From an uncultured Actinomycetes bacterium (GTDB lineage Bacteria; Actinomycetota; Actinomycetes; Nanopelagicales; Nanopelagicaceae), in assembly GCA_937876245.1 (NCBI GenBank), contig CALEGP010000023.1, forward strand, positions 1-64,000: a stretch of DNA of 64,000 bases, read 5' to 3'. Position numbers and translations under genes: made by a program. The notes under the pieces are model-generated. The model searched no databases and was not told the origin of the DNA. It saw nothing but the letters and a program-made list of their open reading frames with translations. Positions 1 to 9,178 of the stretch are shown here, piece after piece; positions within the stretch are counted from its first letter, which is position 1, and each line of letters begins with the position of its first letter.

Positions 1-1353
1 CTACCTAATGGTTCGAGCCACTTCGAGAACATCTAACGAAAGTAAGTCCGACTCTGTCTCCCTGCGCAAAATTAAGCGGGCAGTGCCATTTATGACTGCT
101 ATTACTGCTGGCTTCAACATGTGATTGTAGTTGCTTGCCATGCTTCGGCCATATGCCCCAGTCGCTGGAACTGCAATTAAATCTCCCGGGCAGATGTCAC
201 TCGGCAGGTCAATCTCTCGAATAATGATGTCACCCGATTCGCAATGTTTGCCAACCAGCCGCGAATTGATTGCAGGCACCATAGATGTTCGACTAGCCAG
301 AATTGCTGAATATTCGGCTCCGTAAAGTGCAGGACGAATATTCTCGCTCATGCCGCCATCAACAGCAATGTACCTGCGAGTTCTTCCATCATCTAACTCA
401 ACATCTTTAGTTGTTCCTACTTCATAAATTGTTGTGGTCGTTGGTCCAACAATTGCCCGTCCCGGTTCAATTGAAATTTTTGGGATATTTAAATTATGGC
501 GTTCGCATTCACTCTTAACTAACTTAGCGATCGCAGCCATTGCTTCACTGGGATTATACGTTTCCTCTCCGGCGATATATGCGATGCCATAGCCACCGCC
601 CAAATCCAACTCGTTTAATTCAAATTTGAATTCATCGCGAAATTTTGCTCCTAGTTCAATCAAGCGAGTTGTCGCAAGGATAAATCCTTCGCTTTCAAAT
701 ATCTGAGAGCCGATGTGAAAATGCAAACCTTCGAGTGAAAGATTTGCACACGAGAGAACTTCCTGAATTGCCTGCCATGCAATACCGCTGGCAATCGAGA
801 AGCCAAACTTCACATCTTCATGAGCTGTCGAAATAGCCTCGTGAGTATGTGCTTCAACTCCCGGAGTTATGCGAAGCAATACTTTTTGAATTTTTCCCGA
901 CGCGGCGGCCAGGCGATTTACTCTTTCAATTTCTTGCATTGAATCGATAACAATCTTTGAAACGCCCACTTCGATGGCTTTTGAAATCTCTTCCTCGGAT
1001 TTGTTATTTCCGTGTAGCTCAATTCGATTCGTTGGGAAATTCGCTGCAAGTGCCACGGCCAGTTCGCCACCTGTGCAAACATCGATTCCAATTCCAGTTT
1101 CGGCAATCCATTTTGCGATCTCAATCGACAAAAAAGATTTTGATGCGTAATAAACCTGACCGGCATTTGCGCCAAAATTGTCATTTAGAGCGCTCTTCCA
1201 TGCAGTTGCGCGAGTTTTAAAGTCTTCTTCATCCACTACAAATAGTGGAGTTCCAAATTCTCGGGCTAGCGATGTCGCCTTGCAGCCGCCAATAACTAAT
1301 TCCCCGTTGGCCATGGCAGAATTTATAGAAAAGACTTCAGGTAAGAAATTCAT
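1..1353 (-). CDS. lysA: Diaminopimelate decarboxylase
   Basis: PLP enzyme that decarboxylates meso-diaminopimelate to lysine, the last step of lysine synthesis, in the cytosol. The 450-residue protein has the fold-III decarboxylase layout. The PLP lysine sits in YYASKSF (Lys72), a FHIGSQI segment lies near residue 216, EPGRAIVGP in the phosphate-binding region near 295, and a CESGD motif in the C-terminal barrel. Length is normal for the family. It lies 3 bases after argS on the same strand, an arrangement seen in many Actinobacteria, so the two are probably co-transcribed. The stop codon TAG is at the very first bases of the window, so the gene is complete. Confidence 0.95.
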   Translation of the reverse strand: MNFLPEVFSINSAMANGELVIGGCKATSLAREFGTPLFVVDEEDFKTRATAWKSALNDNFGANAGQVYYASKSFLSIEIAKWIAETGIGIDVCTGGELAVALAANFPTNRIELHGNNKSEEEISKAIEVGVSKIVIDSMQEIERVNRLAAASGKIQKVLLRITPGVEAHTHEAISTAHEDVKFGFSIASGIAWQAIQEVLSCANLSLEGLHFHIGSQIFESEGFILATTRLIELGAKFRDEFKFELNELDLGGGYGIAYIAGEETYNPSEAMAAIAKLVKSECERHNLNIPKISIEPGRAIVGPTTTTIYEVGTTKDVELDDGRTRRYIAVDGGMSENIRPALYGAEYSAILASRTSMVPAINSRLVGKHCESGDIIIREIDLPSDICPGDLIAVPATGAYGRSMASNYNHMLKPAVIAVINGTARLILRRETESDLLSLDVLEVARTIR

Positions 1354-1356
1354 TGC

Positions 1357-3033
1357 TTACATCTTTTCCGGTGCGCTAACACCTAGTAGGTCAAGGCCGT
1401 TTGCAATCACTTGAGCGGTTGCTAAACATAAGGTAGCGCGGGCGCTGTGGAGCTCGCTTGGAGATTCATCGCCAAGTGGCAATACTCGACAGTCAGAGTA
1501 AAACCTGTGATAAACCCCGGCTAATTCTTCAACATACCTTGCGATTCGATGGGGTTCACGAAGTTGGGCTGCCCCTGCGACTACTCTAGGGAACTCGCCA
1601 AGTGCGCCAATTAATTCGCGCTCTCGCTCATGGAGCAAAAGTTCGGGATGAATCTGATCCGCACCATAGGTGACACCAACGTCAGTTGCATTCCGAAGTA
1701 CCGCACAAATTCGAGCATGGGCGTATTGCACGTAATACACCGGATTCTCATTTGTTCGGCTGCGCAAGATATCGACATCCATCACCATGGGGGTATCAAC
1801 TGGATAACGAATTAACGTGTAGCGCGCAGCATCTACGCCAACTTTTTCTACCAATTCCTCTAATGTGATTATCGTGCCAGCACGCTTAGAAAGTTTTACC
1901 TCTTCGCCGCCTTCCATAATTTTTACCATCTGTCCGATGAGAATATGCACGTTGTATTCGGGGTCATCACCATTGCAAGCAGCAAGCGCTTTCAAGCGCC
2001 CAACATATCCGTGGTGATCTGCTCCCAGCATATAAATACAAATATCAAACCCGCGCTCCCGCTTAGAAATATAATAAGCCGAGTCTGAGGCAAAATATGC
2101 CATAGAACCATCGGATTTAATCATTACTCGATCTTTATCGTCTCCAAAATCTGTCGTGCGAAGCCAAGTCGCACCATCCAATTGATAGACGTGACCTTTT
2201 GATTTAAGAACTTCCTGGCAATGTGTGAAGAAATTATTGTCATATAAGCTTTTTTCAGAGAACCAAATGTCAAAGTGTGTCCCAAAAGAGTCCAGAACGC
2301 TCTGCTGTTGCGCTAATTGCAATTTATATCCGATGTCGCGAAACGAGTTAGTCTGCTCCTCGCCAGACAATTTCAGAACTTCAGGGTTTCCCGTGATAAT
2401 TTCCTTGGCTAAGTCATCAATATAAGCGCCGTGATAACCATCTTCTGGTCGAGCCTGTCCAAGTGCTGCAGATTGCAAGGAAGCGCCAAATTTATCCATC
2501 TGAACTCCGCGATCATTTACATAAAATTCGCGAGTAACTTTTGCTCCGGCCGCAGTCAGTACACGTCCAAGCGAATCACCTACCGCTGCCCAACGGGTGT
2601 GACCTAAGTGCAATGGCCCAGTTGGATTAGCACTGATAAATTCCAAATTTACCTTCACGCCATCAAGAACGTTGCCTTGGCCAAAGCTTTTCCTGCTCTG
2701 CAGAATTTTTACAATAACCCCACCTTGACTGCTCTTGGCCAAAGTAATATTTATAAATCCAGGTCCAGCAATATCTACCGAGTCGATATCCCTACGAGCA
2801 ATTAGTCCCGCCTGAATAATTTCGGCAATTTTCCTTGGAGCCAAGCCCGATGGTTTGGCTAATGCGAGTGCAATTGATGTCGCGTAATCACCATGGTCAC
2901 GATTCTTAGGCCGCTCAAGAGCGAGCTTTTCTGGAATTTCACAAGTTAATTCTGGCTTGGCCGCTCGCAATATTTGCAGAATTGCCGCGCTAATTTCGTC
3001 CTGAATACTTAGACTACTTAGCGCGGCGCTCAT
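1357..3033 (-). CDS. argS: Arginyl-tRNA synthetase
   Basis: Class I aminoacyl-tRNA synthetase that charges tRNA-Arg. The 558-residue protein has an N-terminal Add-1-like domain, the HIGH signature as HLGH at residues 142-145 after the SANPTGP segment, a KMSKS-loop equivalent KLSKR near residue 380, and a C-terminal DALR anticodon-binding domain. The length is normal. It is followed directly by lysA (3-base gap) and preceded by xylA (10-base gap) on the same strand. An ATG start is used. Nothing unusual is seen in the catalytic motifs. Confidence 0.96.
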   Translation of the reverse strand: MSAALSSLSIQDEISAAILQILRAAKPELTCEIPEKLALERPKNRDHGDYATSIALALAKPSGLAPRKIAEIIQAGLIARRDIDSVDIAGPGFINITLAKSSQGGVIVKILQSRKSFGQGNVLDGVKVNLEFISANPTGPLHLGHTRWAAVGDSLGRVLTAAGAKVTREFYVNDRGVQMDKFGASLQSAALGQARPEDGYHGAYIDDLAKEIITGNPEVLKLSGEEQTNSFRDIGYKLQLAQQQSVLDSFGTHFDIWFSEKSLYDNNFFTHCQEVLKSKGHVYQLDGATWLRTTDFGDDKDRVMIKSDGSMAYFASDSAYYISKRERGFDICIYMLGADHHGYVGRLKALAACNGDDPEYNVHILIGQMVKIMEGGEEVKLSKRAGTIITLEELVEKVGVDAARYTLIRYPVDTPMVMDVDILRSRTNENPVYYVQYAHARICAVLRNATDVGVTYGADQIHPELLLHERERELIGALGEFPRVVAGAAQLREPHRIARYVEELAGVYHRFYSDCRVLPLGDESPSELHSARATLCLATAQVIANGLDLLGVSAPEKM

Positions 3034-3043
3034 CCAGGAGAGT

Positions 3044-4195
3044 TTACAGGCCCATCAAGTGTTCGATTGCTAATTGATCAATAGTCTCGTATTGATATCC
3101 GCGGGCAGCTAAGCCATCTACATCAATATCTACTGAAGTAAGGTCTTTCCAAGTTTCTCCCTGTCCAAGAGTTGGAACTTCAAGTTCATTTATTCGGGAT
3201 TCCTCCATGGCTGCTTTCACTCGGGGATCTGCTCGAAATGCCAGTGCCCGCTCTTTTAGCGCAAGGTAGGTGCGCATATTTGATGTGGCTGAAACCCAAA
3301 CTCCACGATCATCCTCTGTTCGACCAGGTTTGTAATCAAAGTGCTTTGGCCCTGCGTACTTATAGCGCTCAAGGAGATCCACCAAGAAGAATGCGGATTT
3401 CAAATCGCCATGGCCGAATACCAGATCTTGGTCAAACTTTGGACCATGTTGGCCGTTTAAATCTATGTGGAATAACTTTTCATGGAACAGTGCCTGCGCG
3501 ATTCCGTGAACAAAGTTGAGGTTAGACATTTGCTCGTGGCCAACTTCAGGATTCACGCCAACCATTTCAGGATGATCAAGTGAATTAATAAAAGCAAGAG
3601 CATGCCCGATTGTGGGCAAGAAAATGTCGCCCCTTGGCTCATTCGGTTTTGGTTCAATCGCAAACTTTATGTTGTAACCCCTATCGATTACGTACTGACC
3701 AAGAATATTAAAACCTTCACGATAGCGCTCGAGCGCGACGTAACCATCTTTTGCAGCATCGGATTCCGCGCCTTCTCGGCCACCCCAACAAACATAAATT
3801 TCGGCTCCAAGTTCCGCAGCCAAATCAATATTGCGCATTACCTTTGAAATTGCGAATCTGCGAATGTCTCGCTCATTTGCAGTAAGCGCTCCATCTTTAA
3901 AAATTGGGTGAGTAAAAAGATTCGTGGTTGCCATAGGAACTTTCATTCCAGTCTCTGCGAGCGCCTTTTTAAATCTAGTGATATGTGCACTTCGGTCTGC
4001 CTCGTTTGATCCAAAAGGAATTAAATCATCATCATGAAATGTCACCCCATATGCACCACGCTCGGCCAATTCTGTGACGCTACGTACCGGATCAAGTGGA
4101 GCTCGAGTTGCATCTCCAAATGGATCACGCGCTTGCCATCCAACTGTCCAAAGACCGAAAGTGAACTTATCTGCTGGGCTTGGTTTTAATGACAT
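3044..4195 (-). CDS. xylA: Xylose isomerase (class I, actinobacterial type)
   Basis: Metal-dependent isomerase that converts D-xylose to D-xylulose and, in vitro, glucose to fructose. The 383-residue length and the motifs match the short actinobacterial type: [10 protein letters not shown] with the catalytic His, [20 protein letters not shown] with metal ligands, PEVGHE, and HIDLNGQ with the second metal site. The ATG has a strong AGGAGG ribosome site about 8 bases upstream. No xylulokinase or xylose transporter lies in the window, so the gene stands apart from a full xylose operon. A role in scavenging plant- or algal-derived pentoses is inference. Confidence 0.95.
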   Translation of the reverse strand: MSLKPSPADKFTFGLWTVGWQARDPFGDATRAPLDPVRSVTELAERGAYGVTFHDDDLIPFGSNEADRSAHITRFKKALAETGMKVPMATTNLFTHPIFKDGALTANERDIRRFAISKVMRNIDLAAELGAEIYVCWGGREGAESDAAKDGYVALERYREGFNILGQYVIDRGYNIKFAIEPKPNEPRGDIFLPTIGHALAFINSLDHPEMVGVNPEVGHEQMSNLNFVHGIAQALFHEKLFHIDLNGQHGPKFDQDLVFGHGDLKSAFFLVDLLERYKYAGPKHFDYKPGRTEDDRGVWVSATSNMRTYLALKERALAFRADPRVKAAMEESRINELEVPTLGQGETWKDLTSVDIDVDGLAARGYQYETIDQLAIEHLMGL

Positions 4196-4309
4196 CCTGG
4201 CTCCTCCTATTTGGTTCCCTTATTCAATTGATTGCCTTATTGGCTATCCTAATTTAATCCCAGTTTGGTGCTTTTGCCTAAGTTCCCTTAATCTTCTCTC
4301 ATCTCTCCA

Positions 4310-4393
4310 GCGGGAGTGGTGAAATGGCAGACACGCAAGTCTTAGGAACTTGTGTCTTCGGACGTGCGGGTTCAAGTCCCGCCTCCCGCACCA
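4310..4393 (+). tRNA. tRNA-Leu (anticodon UAG)
   Basis: A cloverleaf folds from a GCGGGAG/CTCCCGC acceptor stem, a D-arm, an anticodon stem CAAGT/ACTTG with loop CTTAGGA (anticodon TAG, reading CUN codons), a long variable arm typical of Leu, and a perfect GCGGG/CCCGC T-stem. CCA is encoded. It is divergent from xylA and convergent with the DinB-like gene. Confidence 0.97.
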
Positions 4394-4398
4394 GATCT

Positions 4399-4418
4399 AG
4401 CCATCTAGCTAGATGGCT
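4399..4418. terminator. 20-bp perfect palindrome after tRNA-Leu, likely hairpin terminator or processing site
   Basis: AGCCATCTAG followed by its exact reverse complement forms a 20-base perfect palindrome 5 bases after the encoded CCA. It sits in the convergent gap before the DinB-like gene. There is no clear T-run on either side, so it may act as a bidirectional barrier or RNA-processing hairpin rather than a classical intrinsic terminator. Confidence 0.5.
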
Positions 4419-4443
4419 CAAGCTCTAGTCCAATACTAAAAAT

Positions 4444-4920
4444 CTAAAGAGCGCTGACAATTTTTTGTAGCTGCTTGGCATGTGCCTCGGAATGATCACT
4501 AGCAATCTTTACCATGTCAAAAAGAGTGATTATCCCGCGCTCTAGATGAGTTGAACTTCGTTTCCAATCAGCACTTGGAATTGTCGTGAGAATATCTTTA
4601 GCAACTAAAAAATTACCTGCAATCCCAGCTAAGGATGCAGCTGGGTCGCGCTTTGAATAATTAATACGTTCTGGGTAAATCTCTTCATTGAACGGAAAAA
4701 TAGGCGGAGAATCTTCAGCCAAATTATTTAGATAACGAATTAGAAAGTGCAAATCGCCATCGCACATATGGTGAATTACATAAGCCCCTGACCATTCATC
4801 TGCAATAGGGGTCTTGCCAAGAGCGCCTGCAGGAATTGCCCGCGCCTGTGCGAGAAAATCCTCGCCATTTTTTATGAACTGCGCCAGAAGTTTGAGTGAA
4901 CTGCCTGTCGTCTTCTCCAT
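4444..4920 (-). CDS. DinB-like (DfsB/DUF664-type) four-helix protein
   Basis: Small cytosolic protein of about 158 residues with features of the DinB/YfiT superfamily: an N-terminal helix beginning MEKTTGSSLKLLAQF, a HHMCDGDLHFLIR segment with candidate metal-ligand histidines, and a C-terminal HSEAHAKQLQKI helix with two further histidines. Members are often thiol-dependent transferases or metal-binding proteins, but the substrate here is unknown. A GTG 45 bases further upstream (4965) would add 15 residues; neither start has a strong ribosome site. I prefer the ATG at 4920 because the alignable region begins there. It is divergent from the coiled-coil gene. Confidence 0.65.
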   Translation of the reverse strand: MEKTTGSSLKLLAQFIKNGEDFLAQARAIPAGALGKTPIADEWSGAYVIHHMCDGDLHFLIRYLNNLAEDSPPIFPFNEEIYPERINYSKRDPAASLAGIAGNFLVAKDILTTIPSADWKRSSTHLERGIITLFDMVKIASDHSEAHAKQLQKIVSAL

Positions 4921-5039
4921 ATCGCCAATCTTAAGCACAAATCTGCCTCGGTGGCAAAAAATCACTCATGGCATTGTCCAGCAACCCTGTTATAGACTTG
5001 CCAGCATTGAGGATTAATGGAATTTGCAAAGGGGCAAAA

Positions 5040-5870
5040 ATGGCTGGGAATAAATTCCGTTCATGGGTTGGGTTTAAGGAAGAGAGCGCTGAGGCTCCGA
5101 CCCAGAATGCAGTTGAAAGAATTCGCCAATTGGAAGCTCAGCTTGCCGACTTACGTTCTCGTCGGGACATTACAAGCTTGAGCAAAGAAGAGTTTGAAAT
5201 TCTTGCTGGTGAAACCGCCATGAGTCTTATTAAGACCGCTCAGCAAAGGGAATCACGAGCGCTTGCAAAGGCCGAAGAAGTTATTTCTGAGACAGCCAAA
5301 ATTACCAAGGAACGCCTAGACTCATCTGAATCGAAAGCGAAATCAATACTATCTGGCGCTGAAACTCGTGGGCGTAAATATATTGAAGCTGCCGAAACAG
5401 AAGCTGGCGAAACCATAGAAAAATCACATCGCCAAGCGGAACACCTTCTGACTGAGAGTAAGCGGGAGGCCAACCAACTTAGCTCGAGTGCGAAGCGCGA
5501 AGCTGAAAAAATTATTACTGAAGCAACTGGGGAAATTAGTGAATTTCGTAGTTGGCTTACTAGTGCGATATCTGAATCTGAACGCCTGTACAGAGTCCAA
5601 ACTCAATCGCTTAATGCAGCTGAGCAAGCGATAGCCGAGACACGTCTGCGTTTGAAACAAGCTTTTGAAAGACTGGCCTCACTTCAAGGCGACATAGATG
5701 CAAATCTTGATGAGAGTAACCGGCCTGTAGAGAAAACTTTCGTTCGCCAAAATTCTCCTTCGCCACTTGTGGCAAAAGAGAAGACTGCAATAGCCAAGTC
5801 TCCAAAAGCGCCTCCGAAGAAAGCAGTGAGGAAAGCAGTAAAGAAAAGTCCTGCCAAAAAACGTAAGTAG
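5040..5870 (+). CDS. Coiled-coil protein with lysine-rich C-terminal tail (DivIVA-like in character)
   Basis: No family was recognised with certainty. From the ATG at 5040 (AAAGGGG ribosome site) the 276-residue protein starts with a short basic segment. Residues about 20-230 are nearly continuous helical, Ala/Glu/Lys-rich coiled coil with heptad character, interrupted by RSWL near 180. A proline/lysine tail follows, ending in KKSPAKKRK. Actinobacterial DivIVA/Wag31 and related polar scaffolds share this coiled-coil style, but the N-terminal DivIVA signature is not evident. The tail resembles histone H1 and could bind DNA or acidic polymer. The acyltransferase follows after 5 bases, so the two are likely co-transcribed. 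A start at 4968 is possible but lacks a ribosome site. Confidence 0.7.
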   Translation: MAGNKFRSWVGFKEESAEAPTQNAVERIRQLEAQLADLRSRRDITSLSKEEFEILAGETAMSLIKTAQQRESRALAKAEEVISETAKITKERLDSSESKAKSILSGAETRGRKYIEAAETEAGETIEKSHRQAEHLLTESKREANQLSSSAKREAEKIITEATGEISEFRSWLTSAISESERLYRVQTQSLNAAEQAIAETRLRLKQAFERLASLQGDIDANLDESNRPVEKTFVRQNSPSPLVAKEKTAIAKSPKAPPKKAVRKAVKKSPAKKRK

Positions 5871-5875
5871 GGGCG

Positions 5876-7627
5876 ATGCAGCGAGCACCATTCACGACCG
5901 CGCATATTGCTTCCATTGATGGGCTCCGCGCCTTAGCCGTTACTGCCGTAATTCTTTATCACCTTGGAATTAATTGGATTCCTGGCGGATTTCTTGGCGT
6001 TGATCTCTTTTTTGTTATTTCCGGATATGTAATCACAAGGCTCATTCTTGATTCAATTGAGAGCGCCAACGGACTTGACCTCCGTGAATTTTACTCAGCG
6101 CGGATCAGAAGATTACTGCCGGCTTTGGTCGTTGCATTAATCGCTACCTCGTTAATTATTGCTCTTACTGCCCCTGATGCAATTCGCCGATATGTTTCCG
6201 ATGTCCCTTATGTTTTGCTGGGAATCAATAACTGGCATCTGGTTGCATTACACCAAGACTATTTCCAAGCAATCGGCCGGCCACCACTATTGCAGCACAC
6301 ATGGTCCTTGGGTGTGGAATCCCAGTTTTATTTGCTTTGGCCCATTATTTTGGTATTCGTTTGGAAAAGATTTGGCAAAAGATTCGTGCGAAGCGCGGCG
6401 CTAGTAATTGCCACTTTCTCCGGCGCAGCACTATTTCTCTTTTCAATTGCGGCGGATAACGCAACTGCTGGGAGAATTAGCCATATCTACTTTGGAACAG
6501 ACACTCACAGTATCGGCCTATTTCTCGGTTCAGCTCTCGCAGTTAGTTGGATTCCAAAAAATCTAAGTGCTGGTATCTCTCAGCGCGCACAAGATTTTAT
6601 TGACGGGATCGGTGTTTTTGGCTTAATCGGTCTAATTTCAATTTTTCTTTTCATCGATGAAACAAACGCAACTCTTTACCAGTTGGCTTTTCCTCTCGCC
6701 GGAATCTTTGGATGCGCGACCATAATCTCACTTGTTCACCCTGCATCACGATTTTCTCCGCTACTAAGCAATAGAGCCTTCCTTTGGATTGGTCAGAGGT
6801 CTTATGGGATCTATTTATGGCATTGGATAGTTTTCCAAGTTACTCGGCCCAGCACCGATTTAGCAGGTTCACTTCTTCCCCTTAATTTAGCCAGGATTTT
6901 ATTGGTGCTAACCCTGGCTGATATCTCGCTTCGGATAATTGAAATTCCAATTCGCAGAGGCCATGTTCAAAATTGGTTTCGGGGGATGAAATACCGCACG
7001 AAAATTATGCAAAAACGTCAGAAAATATTTGTTTCTTCCGTTCTTATTTTTATTCTTACTCTAACTGGATCCTCTATAGCCGTCGCGTGGCAGCGAGATG
7101 CCTCGATAATCTTGGAGTTAAAGCCTGAGCTAGAACTTCCGCAGACGGTAATATCAGAAAGCAGAACCGGGCTTTGGGTTACTGGAGACTCGGTCATACT
7201 CGGAATTAAAAATAAATTGGCCGAGAAAGAGGATCTCTCGCTAATTAATGCTCGAGTTGGGCGACAAATTCAAGAATTGATTACCGAAGTCCAAAAAGAT
7301 AAGCCAAGGGTTTCCGCATCCGCCGTTGTCCTAAATGTCGGAAACAATAACGCTGTTTCACGCGAAGATATGACGAAATTGATGGAGCTTCTAAGTGATG
7401 AACCGAAGATAGTTGTTGTAAATACCGCAGTTCCGCGTACCTGGCGTAGTGGAAATAATAAAATTATTAGTGAGGTTGTAGCTAATTATGCAAATGCGAC
7501 TTTGGTTGATTGGGAACATATATCAGAAAACCACCCGGAGTTTTTTGCTCCGGATGGCGTTCACTTAATTGAAGCAGGAAGTGATGTTTATGTGGCATCA
7601 ATTCTAGAGGCCTTAAACGGAAATTAA
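5876..7627 (+). CDS. Membrane acyltransferase (AT3/OafA family) with C-terminal SGNH domain
   Basis: Integral-membrane O-acyltransferase of 583 residues. Residues about 10-380 form the AT3 domain, with the opening SIDGLRALAV, a conserved FFVISGYVI segment, an R-rich SARIRRLLPA loop, and about ten membrane segments. A further membrane segment near 390-405 leads to an SGNH-hydrolase-like domain outside the membrane, with GDS near residue 437 and a DGVH catalytic Asp-His pair near the C-terminus. This fused form O-acetylates cell-surface polysaccharides or peptidoglycan in known relatives; the acceptor here is unknown. The GGGGCG ribosome site overlaps the stop of the coiled-coil gene. The 3' end is 4 bases from the convergent lysine-rich gene. 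Confidence 0.9.
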   Translation: MQRAPFTTAHIASIDGLRALAVTAVILYHLGINWIPGGFLGVDLFFVISGYVITRLILDSIESANGLDLREFYSARIRRLLPALVVALIATSLIIALTAPDAIRRYVSDVPYVLLGINNWHLVALHQDYFQAIGRPPLLQHTWSLGVESQFYLLWPIILVFVWKRFGKRFVRSAALVIATFSGAALFLFSIAADNATAGRISHIYFGTDTHSIGLFLGSALAVSWIPKNLSAGISQRAQDFIDGIGVFGLIGLISIFLFIDETNATLYQLAFPLAGIFGCATIISLVHPASRFSPLLSNRAFLWIGQRSYGIYLWHWIVFQVTRPSTDLAGSLLPLNLARILLVLTLADISLRIIEIPIRRGHVQNWFRGMKYRTKIMQKRQKIFVSSVLIFILTLTGSSIAVAWQRDASIILELKPELELPQTVISESRTGLWVTGDSVILGIKNKLAEKEDLSLINARVGRQIQELITEVQKDKPRVSASAVVLNVGNNNAVSREDMTKLMELLSDEPKIVVVNTAVPRTWRSGNNKIISEVVANYANATLVDWEHISENHPEFFAPDGVHLIEAGSDVYVASILEALNGN

Positions 7628-7631
7628 ATAT

Positions 7632-8486
7632 TTAAGCCCATTGGCCAGGAAGTCCGAAAACTTTTCCGCCGACAACTGTTCCATCTTCGAGTACTGAAGA
7701 AACTCTAAATGAACACCATCCGGAAGAATCACTTTTGGTTACATCTACCGAGAATTCTTCGGCCGAAGTCGTAGAAATTAACTTCCATGTTCCACCATTG
7801 GATTGAATTTCTAAATTGTAATTTGCAACTGCTGATCCATCAATTGGTGACTTCCAATAAATAGTTGCACTTTGGTTGCTACTCCCACCGCTATATTGCG
7901 CGACGATTCCTACTGGCTCGCTACCGCCGCCATTAACAACGGTTGTAGCCGTAGTTTCCTCCATGGAAGCCTCAGTCGATACCTCGGCAGATGGTTCAGA
8001 AGATTCTTCGGCGGCACTTGATTGTGTTGCCTGCGCCGAGCTGGTCTCGACAGGAGCTGCCACCTCATTTTTCGTTGAATTATTACGAGAAACAACTAGC
8101 AAAGCAACAAGCACGATTGCTATTACGACACCAATTAAAACGCGCTTATCATTCGTCTTGTTTGGGGAGTTTGGACTTTTAGACGAAGCTGCGACAGGGA
8201 CCCGTGCGCCCGGAGTTTTAGCCGGAATGTTTGCTGCTGATGAGCTTACAAAATTCGAACGAATTGTTGGTGCTGGAATAACCGTTTCACTAATTTTCGG
8301 TGAAACTGACTTGGCACTCTTTTTGGCACTCTTTTTGGCAGCGGACTTCCTAACGACTTTGCGTGCCGCACTCTTTTTTACGACTCTCTTTGCTGCTGCT
8401 TTCTTCGCTGGCTTTTTCGAGGCCTTCTTTACAACTTTCTTCGCTGGCTTTTTCGAGGCCTTCTTTGCGGTTTTTTTAACTGCCAC
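7632..8486 (-). CDS. Single-pass membrane protein with histone-H1-like N-terminal tail and extracellular Fn3-like domain
   Basis: A protein of 284 residues with an unusual layout. Residues 1-60 are almost only Lys, Ala, Ser and Val in AKKSAKK/KKPAKK repeats, like bacterial H1/HU tails. Residues 61-113 are a Ser/Pro linker, 115-133 a membrane helix, 135-185 a Ser/Glu/Thr-rich linker, and 192-280 a beta-rich segment resembling a fibronectin type III domain. With the basic side inside by the positive-inside rule, the tail would face the cytosol and could contact DNA, while the Fn3-like part faces the wall. It is convergent with the acyltransferase gene. Its function is unknown, and a role in tethering the nucleoid to the envelope is speculation. 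Confidence 0.75.
   Translation of the reverse strand: MAVKKTAKKASKKPAKKVVKKASKKPAKKAAAKRVVKKSAARKVVRKSAAKKSAKKSAKSVSPKISETVIPAPTIRSNFVSSSAANIPAKTPGARVPVAASSKSPNSPNKTNDKRVLIGVVIAIVLVALLVVSRNNSTKNEVAAPVETSSAQATQSSAAEESSEPSAEVSTEASMEETTATTVVNGGGSEPVGIVAQYSGGSSNQSATIYWKSPIDGSAVANYNLEIQSNGGTWKLISTTSAEEFSVDVTKSDSSGWCSFRVSSVLEDGTVVGGKVFGLPGQWA
8399..8466. repeat. Exact 32-bp direct repeat with 36-bp period inside the lysine-rich tail gene
   Basis: The 32 bases at 8399-8430 recur exactly at 8435-8466, encoding two copies of KKASKKPAKK with a 12-codon period. A second short tandem (unit GGCACTCTTTTT, two copies near 8313-8336) encodes KKSA KKSA. Exact DNA identity suggests recent slippage and a tail whose length may vary between strains. 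Confidence 0.85.
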
Positions 8487-8563
8487 TGGTTCACTCCTAG
8501 GTTGATAATCGAAAACTACATGTAAAACTCAATAACGAAAGGATACCTCAGGGCTCGATAAAA

Positions 8564-9178
8564 CTAGAGCAAATCTTTAATCTTGGGAGCGATTGCTCGA
8601 AGGGCAATTCCGCGATGGCTGATCCTGTCCTTTTCACCATGGCCAAATTCGCCAAGCGTCAGCTCTTGACCCGTAGGTTGAAAAATGGGGTCATACCCGA
8701 AGCCAGCGGTTCCACGAGGTGAGAAGGTGATGAAACCAGCTAATTTACCACTCTCTATCTCTGATATTTCTGCCCAGTGATGGGACGACGGAAAAACTAA
8801 TGCCACCTCGCAGACAAAATTTGCTCCTCGATTTTGCTCCTTGACGCCTTCTAGTTGAGTTAAAACTTTTACAATGTTTGCGCCATCGTCGCCATGAGTC
8901 CCAGCCCATCTGGCGGAAAAGATTCCGGGAGCGCCATTTAAGTAATCAATACAGAGACCACTGTCATCCGCAAGCGCTGGTAGATTTGTGTATTCACATA
9001 CTCCTTGTGCCTTTAGGAGTGCGTTTTGAGCAAATGTAGTTCCTGTCTCATCGATCTCTGGCATCTCTGGAAAATCACGCAAACCCAGGACTTCAATATC
9101 CTTGGCAAATTCGGCGAGCAATCTTTCAAATTCGGCGATCTTGCCTTTGTTCTGAGTTGCTAAAACTATTTTACGCAA
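8564..9178 (-). CDS. rdgB: XTP/dITP diphosphatase (Ham1/RdgB)
   Basis: House-cleaning nucleotide pyrophosphatase that removes dITP, XTP and related non-canonical nucleotides. The start of the conserved domain, [12 protein letters not shown], lies directly after a TTG at 9178 that overlaps the rph stop, so I use that start (204 residues). An ATG at 9211 would add 11 residues inside rph. Motifs seen are [11 protein letters not shown] with catalytic acidic residues, [17 protein letters not shown], and SHRGIALRA at the C-terminus. It is the last gene of the clpS-to-rph block, as in mycobacteria (Rv1340-Rv1341 order). Confidence 0.93.
   Translation of the reverse strand: MRKIVLATQNKGKIAEFERLLAEFAKDIEVLGLRDFPEMPEIDETGTTFAQNALLKAQGVCEYTNLPALADDSGLCIDYLNGAPGIFSARWAGTHGDDGANIVKVLTQLEGVKEQNRGANFVCEVALVFPSSHHWAEISEIESGKLAGFITFSPRGTAGFGYDPIFQPTGQELTLGEFGHGEKDRISHRGIALRAIAPKIKDLL

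Noticed and set aside
918-1184. Small frames in other registers inside lysA, argS and similar genes
   Set aside because: They overlap strong protein-coding frames with clear catalytic motifs and have no ribosome sites or recognisable content.
7876-8505. A 209-codon plus-strand frame rich in Phe, Leu and Ala opposite the lysine-tail gene
   Set aside because: It is antisense to the Lys/Ala repeats; AAG/GCC-rich coding always yields such CTT/GGC antisense frames.
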